The notes under the pieces are model-generated. The model was given only the letters and a program-made list of their open reading frames with translations, was not told where the DNA came from and searched no databases. Shown here one piece after another: positions 16,896-24,570 of a DNA stretch of 35,113 nt (position 1 is its first letter; the number at the start of each line of letters is the position of its first letter). Location of the stretch: positions 1-35,113 of IMG/VR virus record IMGVR_UViG_3300020442_003467; one strand, given 5' to 3'. Both the position numbers and the translations under genes were made by a program. Origin of the DNA: a virus.

Positions 16896-17941
16896 TGTTA
16901 CTCAAAGAATTTTATCAATCAATGTACGGTAAAATTATTGTTGAAAAGATAGACGACGATGCAGTTATTAAGTACAAAGATAACGATGGCGAACAAAAGG
17001 AAATGTCTGCTAAAGCTGCAAAACGAATGGCAGCAGATCATCCAGCCAAGATAGAGTACGATAAACAAGCAGATGGTGGAGATAAAGCTGCAAAGAAGTC
17101 AGTTAATATTTTTGATGAACCAGCAGATGAGCCTAAAGATCAACCAGCCGGTGATGATTTGGATAAACAAATAAAAGATACAGAATATTTATTTAATATG
17201 TATCGTACAAGTCCAGATCCTCAATATCAAGCTATGGCTCAAGGCGAATATGAAAAGCTACAAAAGTTAAAGGCCAAAAAAGGTGATAGTAAACCTGAAG
17301 CTTCCGGTGACGATGCCAAACAAATAGGTGGTCCAAACGGATTGGAAATAGATAGGGATGACATTGCAACAACATTGATGAATGATCCAGAAATTGCAGC
17401 TATATTGGGTGATGAAGATGACGTATATTGGGATGATGCTGATTTGGTTTCATCTAAGTGGGACGATACTACTATTGCATCTATAGATCCAAACTCACCA
17501 GAAACCATTGGAGATTTAAAGCAAAAGATTAGGGATTTTGAAGCCGAGCAAGGTGAAAAACAGGCTGCTCGTGATAATCAAGAATTTGAACCAGTTGAAA
17601 ACGATAAAGACATAAATAGAATGCAACAAGGAATGCAACAAGCAATTGGTGGAGATGATTACGAAGATGTACCAGATAGATTAGAATTACAGGGTAAAAT
17701 GAAAGCAGATAACGGTGAAACCATTATTGTATGGAAAGACACAGATGATGGAATGATGATGGGAGTTGATGCGGAAGGTAACGTATATGAAGACGGTGAA
17801 AAAGCACGTTACGGTATTGGAGTATCAACTGCTGGAAATGTATTCGGTGCAGATCAAAATAAGCAACGTAAAGCAGAAAACATTGTTCCAACTGGAACAT
17901 TTAGAAGAATTCAGGAAAATTATATAAAGAAAAATTTATAA
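16895..17941 (+). CDS. Acidic prohead-region protein, unknown function
   Basis: 348 residues, rich in Asp, Glu, Lys and Gln. The N-terminus (LLKEFYQSMYGKIIVEKI) resembles the short leaders of prohead core proteins. The middle is acidic and probably disordered (GDEDDVYWDDADLVSSKWDD). A small beta-rich segment follows near ETIIVWKDTDDGMMMGVDAEG. Composition and place between protease and scaffold suggest an internal head or accessory scaffold protein. No domain recognised. Confidence 0.7.
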   Translation: MLLKEFYQSMYGKIIVEKIDDDAVIKYKDNDGEQKEMSAKAAKRMAADHPAKIEYDKQADGGDKAAKKSVNIFDEPADEPKDQPAGDDLDKQIKDTEYLFNMYRTSPDPQYQAMAQGEYEKLQKLKAKKGDSKPEASGDDAKQIGGPNGLEIDRDDIATTLMNDPEIAAILGDEDDVYWDDADLVSSKWDDTTIASIDPNSPETIGDLKQKIRDFEAEQGEKQAARDNQEFEPVENDKDINRMQQGMQQAIGGDDYEDVPDRLELQGKMKADNGETIIVWKDTDDGMMMGVDAEGNVYEDGEKARYGIGVSTAGNVFGADQNKQRKAENIVPTGTFRRIQENYIKKNL

Positions 17942-17950
17942 GAGGTACAC

Positions 17951-18151
17951 ATGGCAATACAAGTTAAGGTTATAAACAACAAGTTTGAGCTAGCTCTCAG
18001 AAAATTCAAAAGAAAAGTAAAAGATTCTGGTATATTACACGAATTACAACAAAGACAGTTTTATGTAAAACCGTCAGCTGTTAAACGTGATAAGAATGCT
18101 AAAGCCAGATTGCGTGCACAGGTCCGTTCTCGTAAGGAACGCGAATCTTAA
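17951..18151 (+). CDS. rpsU: Phage-encoded ribosomal protein bS21
   Basis: 66 residues, SD AGAGGT. The core FELALRKFKRKVKDSGIL, then HELQQRQFYVKPSAVKRD and a Lys/Arg-rich tail, follows the bS21 pattern ALRRFKR...G.L.E.RRREFYEKP; cellular bS21 is about 70 residues. In the host, bS21 sits on the 30S platform near the anti-Shine-Dalgarno end of 16S rRNA and helps initiation. A phage copy may exchange into host ribosomes and favour phage mRNAs. Such genes are known in other marine phages. It is the last gene before the scaffold/capsid leader, so it is probably expressed late. Confidence 0.9.
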   Translation: MAIQVKVINNKFELALRKFKRKVKDSGILHELQQRQFYVKPSAVKRDKNAKARLRAQVRSRKERES

Positions 18152-18170
18152 AATATATCGCACTTTAATA

Positions 18171-18221
18171 TATTTTAATTATATTTATTTAAAATAATAA
18201 TGCACCTACATTCGTTAGGTG
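18171..18221 (+). promoter_or_regulatory. Gap before scaffold gene: AT-rich promoter-like motif and hairpin
   Basis: The 144-base gap 18152-18295 holds an AT-rich inverted repeat (TATTTTAA at 18171-18178, TTAAAATA at 18189-18196) overlapping a weaker copy of the TATTTAT motif (from 18182). A 6-bp GC-containing hairpin follows (CACCTA 18204-18209 loosely placed, pairing with TAGGTG ending 18221). There is no U-run after it, so a leader structure or weak terminator is equally possible. This precedes the two most highly needed structural genes. Confidence 0.4.
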
Positions 18222-18295
18222 TTTCGTGTTAATCGAATCAGATTAAAGTTCCCAATAACTTTAGAATAGTAAAAACCTCTATAAGGAGAATCCGT

Positions 18296-19423
18296 ATGGA
18301 TAAACTATTACAAGAAGCAATTGCTGACGCAAAAGCAGTACGCGAAACTGCATTAGCAAATGCTAAAATAGCTCTAGAAGAGGCCTTTACTCCACATCTT
18401 AAATCAATGCTTTCTAAAAAGCTACAAGCTGAAATGGAAGGCGAAGATGAGGAAAAAGAGGCACCCGCAGAAGGGTATGCCGATGAGGATGACGAAGAGG
18501 TCAACGAAGAAGCTGATTCTTCAGAAATTGGTGCTGCTGACAACAAAGAGCCAGCAGGTGACGCCGGTGATACTTCAGGTATAGGACAAGGTCCTGAGTC
18601 TGAAGGTTCTGATGAAGAAGGTGGAAACGAAGATGAAAACCTAGAAAAAGCCCCAGATCAAGCACTTGGTGAAAACGAAGAGCCTGGTATGGAAGACGAA
18701 GAGATGGAAGAAGCTCCAGACCAACCTATGAAAGAAGAGGAAGGAATGGAAGACGAAGACGAAATCGAAGAAGGCGAACACATGGAAGATGAAGATGAAG
18801 ACCTTGAAGAAGTCCTAAGACAGTTAGAAGCAGAAATGGGCATGGAAGACGAAGATGAAGAAGGCATGGAAGCTGAGTATCATCACGGCGAAGGAGAGCA
18901 CATGGAAGATGAAGACGAAGAGATGAAAGAAGAAGAAGGTATGGAAGACGAAGACGACGAAATTGATCTTGACGAAATCATCAAAGCACTAACTGAGGAA
19001 GAAGGTATGGAAGACGAAGATGAAGACATTAAAGAAGAGGAAGGAATGGAAGATGAAGAAGCATCTGAACTAGAAGAATACAAACAGACAGTTCAGTATC
19101 TTAAAGACAAGCTTTCAGAAGTTAATCTTCTTAATGCAAAACTTCTCTACACCAACAAGCTATTCAGAAGCAGAAACGTATCTGAAGCTCAAAAGATGAA
19201 AGTTATTGAGCAGTTTGACAGAGCAGCTAATGTTCGCGAAGTTAAACTTGTTTATAGCACATTTGCTGAGTCTATTAAACGTAAGTCTGTTAATGAGTCT
19301 GCTAAGCGTGTAAGTAAAGCTTCTAAACCTGTGGCATCAACCAAATCTGCAAATAAGTCTCAAATCATAGGCGAGAATACTGATTTCAGAGCTCGCATGA
19401 AGAAATTAGCTAACATTATTTAA
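18296..19423 (+). CDS. Prohead scaffold core protein (gp22-like)
   Basis: 375 residues (T4 gp22 is about 269). It forms the internal core on which the capsid assembles and is degraded by the gp21 protease. The N-terminus is helical (LLQEAIADAKAVRETALANA). The middle, about residues 45-260, is extremely acidic with about eight GMEDEDE/HMEDEDE-type repeats. The C-terminal ~110 residues are helical and basic (VEYLKDKL-type region, LLYTNKLFRSRNVSEAQKMK, ending FRARMKKLANII), as in marine T4-like gp22 proteins. SD AAGGAG. IIGE near the C-terminus fits a prohead protease cut site. The repeats account for its extra length. Confidence 0.9.
   Translation: MDKLLQEAIADAKAVRETALANAKIALEEAFTPHLKSMLSKKLQAEMEGEDEEKEAPAEGYADEDDEEVNEEADSSEIGAADNKEPAGDAGDTSGIGQGPESEGSDEEGGNEDENLEKAPDQALGENEEPGMEDEEMEEAPDQPMKEEEGMEDEDEIEEGEHMEDEDEDLEEVLRQLEAEMGMEDEDEEGMEAEYHHGEGEHMEDEDEEMKEEEGMEDEDDEIDLDEIIKALTEEEGMEDEDEDIKEEEGMEDEEASELEEYKQTVQYLKDKLSEVNLLNAKLLYTNKLFRSRNVSEAQKMKVIEQFDRAANVREVKLVYSTFAESIKRKSVNESAKRVSKASKPVASTKSANKSQIIGENTDFRARMKKLANII
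18660..19070 (+). repeat. Acidic (G/H)MEDEDE repeats in the scaffold gene
   Basis: About eight in-frame copies of a GGAATGGAAGACGAAGA-like block encode MEDE(D/E) segments separated by variable acidic spacers. Codons GAA/GAC/GAT alternate. The antisense frames read as Ser-rich proteins and are artefacts. Confidence 0.85.
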
Positions 19424-19436
19424 TTGGAGAAACTCA

Positions 19437-21026
19437 ATGTCTTATAACAAAGAAATAAAAGACGTAATGGGCGGATACAATCCACATAATGTGCTTTTAG
19501 ATTCCTCTCGTAAATTGGTTAATAAGTGGGAGCCTACCGGCTTACTTGAAGGCCTAAAAAACGAATCTGAGACAAGCGGAATGGCTGTATTGCTTGAAAA
19601 TCAGGCAAAGCAGTTGATCGACGAAGCTTCTCAGGTGGGAACTTCAGCAAACCAAGAACAGTGGAGTGGCGTTGCTCTTCCATTAGTTCGTAGGATTTTT
19701 GCTGAATTATCAGCACAGGAATTTGTTTCTGTTCAACCTATGAACCTACCAAGTGGTCTTATTTTCTACTTGGATTTCAAATATGGTTCAACCCAACAGG
19801 CTGGAAACTTGCATGCTAAAAATGCAGACCTTCATGGTGATACTTCCAGTTCTGGTGATCCTTCCGGCGGTCTATATGGCGGCGGAAAATGGGGTTACTC
19901 TATTAATGACGCAGTAGCAAGCGCAGCAGGAACTGTTGGCGCTGCTTCTTACGATGACATCCGTGGTGATGCGAATCTTTCTAGTTCACTAGCTGGACTT
20001 AAGAAAGTTTCTTTCACAGCACCTACTGATGGCGATATCGATGGAGCAAAAGCATGGGCAATTACTGGCTCTGCTGCTGGCGACATTGGAGTATTCTACC
20101 CAGCATTCACATCATACAGCGGTACTACTGTTAGTATGATTTTCTCTGGATCTTTATCCAGTTCACAATCAGTTGGTGTGCTTTATCATAAGCAACCAGC
20201 AGATACCTCTCGTGGCGATTTCGAAACCACATTTGCTTCAGAAGGATCTAATCCTGAAGAATCTAATGCTGGTATTCCAGAAGTTGACATTCAAATGCGT
20301 TCAGTCGCAATCACTGCTAAAACTCGTAAGTTGAAAGCTGTATGGACTCCTGAGCTTGCTCAAGATCTTAATGCTTATCATGCTGTCGACGCTGAAGCAG
20401 AATTGACTGCTATGCTTTCTGAGTATGTCACCATGGAAATCGACATGGAAATCATTGACATGTTAAAGCTTAACGCGAACGCTAAAACCGAGCGTTGGAC
20501 TGCGGCAGTTGGTGAAGAATGGGATGGCTCAAAATTTGTAGCAACAGCTGCTAACGCATCTGCTTACACAAAAGGCGAGTGGTTCCAAACTCTTGGTAAC
20601 AAGATACAGTCAGTATCTAATGCAATCCACAAGAAAACTCTTAGAGGTGGTGCAAACTTCATCGTGATTTCACCTGAAGTTGCTACAATTCTTGAGTCTA
20701 TTCCTGGATATGCTACAGATTCAGATGGTGATCCAACCAAGAACTACGCTATGGGCGTACAGAAAGTTGGTCTATTAAACAATAGATTTAACGTGTTTAA
20801 GAATCCTTACTTACAAGATGATCAGATTCTTGTTGGTTTCCGCGGAGCTCAGTTCTTAGAAACTGGTGCTGTATATGCGCCTTACGTTCCGTTGATCTTA
20901 ACACCTGTTGTTTACGATCCAACTAACTTCACCCCAAGACGCGGTGTAATGACTCGTTACGCTAAGAAGATGGTTCGCAACGAATTCTACGGCTTAGTTA
21001 ACGTATCTAGATCTGACTTAGTCTAA
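19437..21026 (+). CDS. Major capsid protein (gp23-like)
   Basis: 529 residues (T4 gp23 is about 521). It forms the hexamers of the head shell. The N-terminal ~63 residues are the cleavable propeptide; QLIDE then ASQVG gives an expected gp21 cut after Glu63, close to T4's Glu65. After it come VRRIFAELSAQEFVSVQPMN and LIFYLDFKYG, hallmarks of T4-like capsid proteins. Later signatures are IPEVDIQMRSVAITAKTRKL, FIVISPEVATILES and the end MTRYAKKMVRNEFYGLVNV. SD TTGGAGA. Codon use is slightly more GC-rich than neighbours, as expected of the most abundant protein. A strong terminator follows. Confidence 0.97.
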   Translation: MSYNKEIKDVMGGYNPHNVLLDSSRKLVNKWEPTGLLEGLKNESETSGMAVLLENQAKQLIDEASQVGTSANQEQWSGVALPLVRRIFAELSAQEFVSVQPMNLPSGLIFYLDFKYGSTQQAGNLHAKNADLHGDTSSSGDPSGGLYGGGKWGYSINDAVASAAGTVGAASYDDIRGDANLSSSLAGLKKVSFTAPTDGDIDGAKAWAITGSAAGDIGVFYPAFTSYSGTTVSMIFSGSLSSSQSVGVLYHKQPADTSRGDFETTFASEGSNPEESNAGIPEVDIQMRSVAITAKTRKLKAVWTPELAQDLNAYHAVDAEAELTAMLSEYVTMEIDMEIIDMLKLNANAKTERWTAAVGEEWDGSKFVATAANASAYTKGEWFQTLGNKIQSVSNAIHKKTLRGGANFIVISPEVATILESIPGYATDSDGDPTKNYAMGVQKVGLLNNRFNVFKNPYLQDDQILVGFRGAQFLETGAVYAPYVPLILTPVVYDPTNFTPRRGVMTRYAKKMVRNEFYGLVNVSRSDLV

Positions 21027-21050
21027 TAAGGCTAATCATATCAGTTGAAT

Positions 21051-21087
21051 AAAAAGGGGCTTCTTTTTGAGGCCCCTTTTTTTATTT
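21051..21087 (+). terminator. Rho-independent terminator after the capsid gene
   Basis: GGGGC (21056-21060) and GCCCC (21072-21076) form a GC stem extended by flanking A/T pairs, followed by a run of seven or more T. It lies 25 bases after the capsid stop and upstream of a promoter-like motif, so it should separate the head and neck transcription units. Confidence 0.92.
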
Positions 21088-21113
21088 TAATGGTTACAAC
21101 TTCGTTTAATTGA

Positions 21114-21133
21114 TATTTATAAAAGAAATAATA
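21114..21133 (+). promoter_or_regulatory. Candidate phage late promoter (TATTTATAA motif)
   Basis: TATTTATAA, three bases, AAATAATA, with all conserved positions the same as at 14494. It starts 42 bases before the ATG of the gp13-like gene and just after the capsid terminator, the expected place for a new promoter. Confidence 0.55.
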
Positions 21134-21155
21134 TGTTTAGAAGTTGGAGAACAAA

Positions 21156-22304
21156 ATGGCAGTAGCTATATGGGAAGGAAGTAGTACTTTTTCTTCAGGT
21201 CAAACTCCTTATGGATTCTATGATTCTGATAATGAGTTTACCTCGTCAGCTGATAACTTTGCAAATTGGGCAGCTAAACGATTAGGTTACCCTATCGTAG
21301 ACGTTGAACTTCAATCAGGTTCTTTCTACGCCTGTTTTGAGGAAGCTGTATCTGAGTACAGTGCCCAGGTTAATCAGTTTAATATAAGAGATAATCTACT
21401 TCACCTTAAAGGACAATCAACAGGGTCTAACTTAACCCAAAGGCAAGTTACACCTACACTAGGAAACGTAGTCAACATTAGTGCTCAATATGGTACAGAA
21501 GTTGGAGTAGGAGGGTTTGTAGACTGGAAAAAGGGAAGCATAGATGTTGTTAGTGGAAGTCAAGATTATGATTTAAAAACTTTATGGGCCAATGTTTCAG
21601 AATCTTCAAAGGCTATAGAAATAAAGAAAGTTTATCACGAAGCAAAACCAGCAGTTAACAAATACTACGATCCATATTCTACAACTGGTTATGGAACTGC
21701 TAATTTTGTAGAAGGGTTTGGTTTTGGTCAATTTTCTCCAGCTACATCATTTGTATTGATGCCAGTATTTGAAGACATTTTAAGATTGCAAGCTATAGAG
21801 CTAAATGATCAGATTAGGAAGTCACAGTATTCATTCACTCTGATTAATAATAAACTTAGAGTATTTCCTATACCCTTATCAGATTATAAGCTATGGTTTG
21901 ATTATATAGTAACAGACGATAGAAACGCATTAATGGGTGCAAACAGTGGATCAGTGGATGTTATTTCTGATTACTCAAATGCTCCTTATGATAATATGAA
22001 GTACGAACATATTAATGACGTTGGAAGACAATGGATCAGAAAATATGGATTGGCTTTATGTAAAGAACTTTTAGGTGGTATACGAAGTAAATTCGGTTCA
22101 ATACCAATTCCAAATTCAGAGGTTAATTTAGACGGTGATACTTTAAGATCTGAAGCTGCTACAGAAAAGGAATCTTTAGTTGCAGAATTAAGAGAAACTC
22201 TAGAACAAACCAGCCGAAAAGTTATGATGGAAGCTGATAGTGAGGAGAGCACAAGATTACAAGAGAAATTAAATAAAGTACCTCTTAGCATTTATATAGG
22301 ATAG
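21156..22304 (+). CDS. Neck protein (gp13-like)
   Basis: 382 residues from the ATG at 21156, which has TTGGAGA at ideal spacing; the in-frame TTG at 21144 lies within that SD and is unlikely. The N-terminal part (ANWAAKRLGYPIVDVEL, then FYACFEEAVSEYSAQVNQFN) and the C-terminal part (KYGLALCKELLGGIRSKFG, then LDGDTLRSEAATEKE) match the T4-like neck family that caps the filled head and joins the tail. It is somewhat longer than T4 gp13 (about 309). Position directly after the capsid gene, followed by gp14- and gp15-like genes, supports the call. Confidence 0.8.
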   Translation: MAVAIWEGSSTFSSGQTPYGFYDSDNEFTSSADNFANWAAKRLGYPIVDVELQSGSFYACFEEAVSEYSAQVNQFNIRDNLLHLKGQSTGSNLTQRQVTPTLGNVVNISAQYGTEVGVGGFVDWKKGSIDVVSGSQDYDLKTLWANVSESSKAIEIKKVYHEAKPAVNKYYDPYSTTGYGTANFVEGFGFGQFSPATSFVLMPVFEDILRLQAIELNDQIRKSQYSFTLINNKLRVFPIPLSDYKLWFDYIVTDDRNALMGANSGSVDVISDYSNAPYDNMKYEHINDVGRQWIRKYGLALCKELLGGIRSKFGSIPIPNSEVNLDGDTLRSEAATEKESLVAELRETLEQTSRKVMMEADSEESTRLQEKLNKVPLSIYIG

Positions 22305-22308
22305 TAGT

Positions 22309-22797
22309 ATGGCTGGTAGATTTATACGGAGTAGAGACATAGAGTTTTTCGATACCGTAAATAAAGAATTAGTAGGTGATCCAAAAACTAGCAAAGATGG
22401 TGTTATAAACCAAATTATTCACTTGTACAAGGTTGACGCTTACGAAACTGAAACTAATTTATATGGAGAAACTGCAGGCGGTGGTAAAGCTTGGAGCAAG
22501 GGCATAAAATTAGCATGTACAATTGAAGCCACGGATTTTGATTTTGAAGCAACAGAGTTTGGTCCAGATCTTAATCAGGATGCTACATTTTCATTTTTAA
22601 GACAATCACTTATTGATTCAAACGTTATTGTTGATATTGGAGATTACATAGAATGGAACTATGCATATTGGGAAATAAGTGCAGTAAACGAGAATCAGTT
22701 GGTTGGTGGACAATTCGATCGTAACCATTCTGTAGTTGCCACTGCTTATTTGACTGAAGTAACAAGATTGAACATTGAGAGAACTAGAGCGATATAA
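22309..22797 (+). CDS. Neck protein (gp14-like)
   Basis: 162 residues; T4 gp14 is about 256, so this is a compact version. Features shared with T4 gp14 are a central YETETNLYGET segment (compare FGED in T4) and a late GDYIEWNYAYWEISAVNEN stretch, matching the GDLIYF...LFEINWVEP region by pattern. Six copies of gp14 join gp13 to complete the neck. Start ATG 4 bases after the previous stop with a weak SD; the stop overlaps the next ATG. The call rests on the pattern plus gene order. Confidence 0.7.
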   Translation: MAGRFIRSRDIEFFDTVNKELVGDPKTSKDGVINQIIHLYKVDAYETETNLYGETAGGGKAWSKGIKLACTIEATDFDFEATEFGPDLNQDATFSFLRQSLIDSNVIVDIGDYIEWNYAYWEISAVNENQLVGGQFDRNHSVVATAYLTEVTRLNIERTRAI

Positions 22798-24077
22798 TGC
22801 CAAAAAAATTACCAAAAGATAGACAAACAAATGCTGACAAAGTAAATAGAGGAAGAGAATTATCTAGGTCCAACGACGTTACTAAAAATATGAACGTTGG
22901 GTTGTTGGATATAGATTCAGCAATATTTTATTATTTTGAAAACGTAATAAAGCCTAGAATTATGGAGGCTGGAGAGCAAGTAAAGGTTCCAGTTATTTAT
23001 GCAAATCCAGAAAGATGGGCAGCCATACAACGACAAGGGTATATTAGGGATAGAAAGCGTAAAATTATGGCTCCAGCTATTGCATTTAGAAGAACTTCTA
23101 TGCAAAAAGATGAGTCTATTCCAGTAGATAAATTAGATCCACAAAGTCCAAAATTATTTCAAACATTTCAATCTAGATATTCCGCAGAAAATAGATACGA
23201 TAAACTTTCTGCATTAAAGGGTATAATGCCAAAGAAGGAAATGTATGCAGTATCTGTTCCAGATTATGTAACACTAAGTTATGATTTTACAATTTGGACT
23301 AGCTTTACTGATCAGATGAATCAGGTTATAGAGAGAGTAAATTGGGCAGAAGGATCATATTGGGGAGAACCAGGAAAATTTAGATTTAGAACATCAATTG
23401 ATAGTTTTGATGATGCAAGTGAATATGAAGGAAATAGAAGAAATATAAAAACAAATTTTTCTGTTACAATCAGGGGATACTTACTACCTGAATCGTTTAA
23501 TCCGATAAACACAGAAAAATTTATAACACCCAAACAAGTAGTAATAGAGAATGAATCAGAATTAAATGTTTTACCAATAGTTGATATAGATTCAGATGGT
23601 GCCAAGTCAATCAGGGTTATTTCTACTGTAAATTCTGGTCCAACAACTAGAATATCTGGTCAGTTTAATACAATTAAATTAACAGCTGGACGAAATTTAG
23701 AGTTTACTAGTGGAAATGATTTTATTGAATATAATGGTGCAACAGAAGTAACAGATACTCTTAAGATTAAAGATGATGTTGTTTTCAATACAGTTACGGC
23801 TAGTGCTATTGAAGTAGGAGACAACATTACAATTAACGAGTTTAATGTTTCAGGTTCTATGGTAGTTTCTGGTTCTATGACCGTTAATGGACCAACAATA
23901 TTTAGACAGTTAGATTCTGGATCTGCTGGTCTTATAGTTTCTGGTACAATGAAGATTGCAGATGCAGCAATTGGTGAAGCAACGAAACGTGCAAAATTAG
24001 AGATTGCTGGATTAGGTGCATTAGGTAACATATCTGAAACAAACATCTTAGATTTGGGTGGAGATGCATTTGGATAG
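22797..24077 (+). CDS. Tail terminator/sheath stabiliser (gp15-like) with fibre-like C-terminal extension
   Basis: 426 residues (T4 gp15 is about 272). Residues ~1-245 follow gp15: VKVPVIYANPERW (T4 has IRVPITYASKEHF), YDFTIWTSFTDQMNQVIERV (T4 has YELSIFTRYEDDMFQIVEQI) and NIKTNFSVTIRGYLLPE (T4 has RIEWSLTFEVNGWMYPP). gp15 forms the hexamer ending the tail and contacting the neck. The C-terminal ~150 residues are different: beta-rich repeats (NVSGSMVVSGSMTVNGPTIF) ending AKLEIAGLGALG...LDLGG, a segment shared with the next gene. The extension would decorate the neck with fibre-like material. gp15 core fairly confident. Confidence 0.78.
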   Translation: MPKKLPKDRQTNADKVNRGRELSRSNDVTKNMNVGLLDIDSAIFYYFENVIKPRIMEAGEQVKVPVIYANPERWAAIQRQGYIRDRKRKIMAPAIAFRRTSMQKDESIPVDKLDPQSPKLFQTFQSRYSAENRYDKLSALKGIMPKKEMYAVSVPDYVTLSYDFTIWTSFTDQMNQVIERVNWAEGSYWGEPGKFRFRTSIDSFDDASEYEGNRRNIKTNFSVTIRGYLLPESFNPINTEKFITPKQVVIENESELNVLPIVDIDSDGAKSIRVISTVNSGPTTRISGQFNTIKLTAGRNLEFTSGNDFIEYNGATEVTDTLKIKDDVVFNTVTASAIEVGDNITINEFNVSGSMVVSGSMTVNGPTIFRQLDSGSAGLIVSGTMKIADAAIGEATKRAKLEIAGLGALGNISETNILDLGGDAFG

Positions 24078-24087
24078 GAGTTAAGTA

Positions 24088-24519
24088 ATGCCAGCAGTCC
24101 AGAAAACACTTACATTAAATATTACTGGTAGCGCTTCTCATAGTTTAGAAATAACAGGGAGTGATATACCAATTCCACCATTAACAGATGGTTATTCGGA
24201 TGTAATAGATTTTAACACAACTGATCCCATATTCAACACCATGGTAATTGGTGGTTTAAAATCGGATGAAGGATTAGACAAATTTTTTACAAACTCAATT
24301 AATGGAGACTTAACAGTCGGAGGATTGATAGTTTGTGGATCGGCTACGTTAAACCATGTACAACTTGATCATGAGAATATTTATTCTGGGAGTATGGAAA
24401 TTGTTGATGGATTAGTTCATGGACAAGTTGAACAGGCTAAATTAGAAATAGAAAATTTAGGAGCATTGGGAACAGGATCTTTAGATCTGATTGTAGATTT
24501 AGGCGACGGTTTTCAGTAA
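24088..24519 (+). CDS. Small fibre-like protein sharing the gp15-like C-terminal tail
   Basis: 143 residues, SD AGGAG. The start (LTLNITGSASHSLEITGSDI) is beta-rich. The middle has DLTVGGLIVCGSATLNHV and YSGSMEIVDGLVHGQ. The end, QAKLEIENLGALGTGSLDLI then VDLGDGF, parallels the last residues of the preceding gp15-like protein (RAKLEIAGLGALG, LDLGGDAFG). The shared module implies common assembly or a duplication. Likely a neck or whisker-type decoration; exact role unknown. Confidence 0.72.
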   Translation: MPAVQKTLTLNITGSASHSLEITGSDIPIPPLTDGYSDVIDFNTTDPIFNTMVIGGLKSDEGLDKFFTNSINGDLTVGGLIVCGSATLNHVQLDHENIYSGSMEIVDGLVHGQVEQAKLEIENLGALGTGSLDLIVDLGDGFQ

Positions 24520-24525
24520 TTGTAG

Positions 24526-24545
24526 TATTTATAACCAAATACAAT
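24526..24545 (+). promoter_or_regulatory. Candidate phage late promoter (TATTTATAA motif)
   Basis: TATTTATAA followed by CCAAATACAAT, 45 bases before the start of the first large fibre gene in a 51-base gap. The core equals those at 14494 and 21114; the downstream A/T block is only partly conserved. Confidence 0.45.
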
Positions 24546-24570
24546 TAGTGCGCATAATTGGAGAATATAA

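Noticed and set aside
18658-19083. Antisense Ser-rich open frames in the scaffold gene
   Set aside because: They arise from GAA/GAC/GAT repeats of the acidic region read backwards; there is no start signal.
21144-21155. TTG as start of the gp13-like gene
   Set aside because: It lies inside the SD of the ATG at 21156, which gives the expected MAVAIWEG start.
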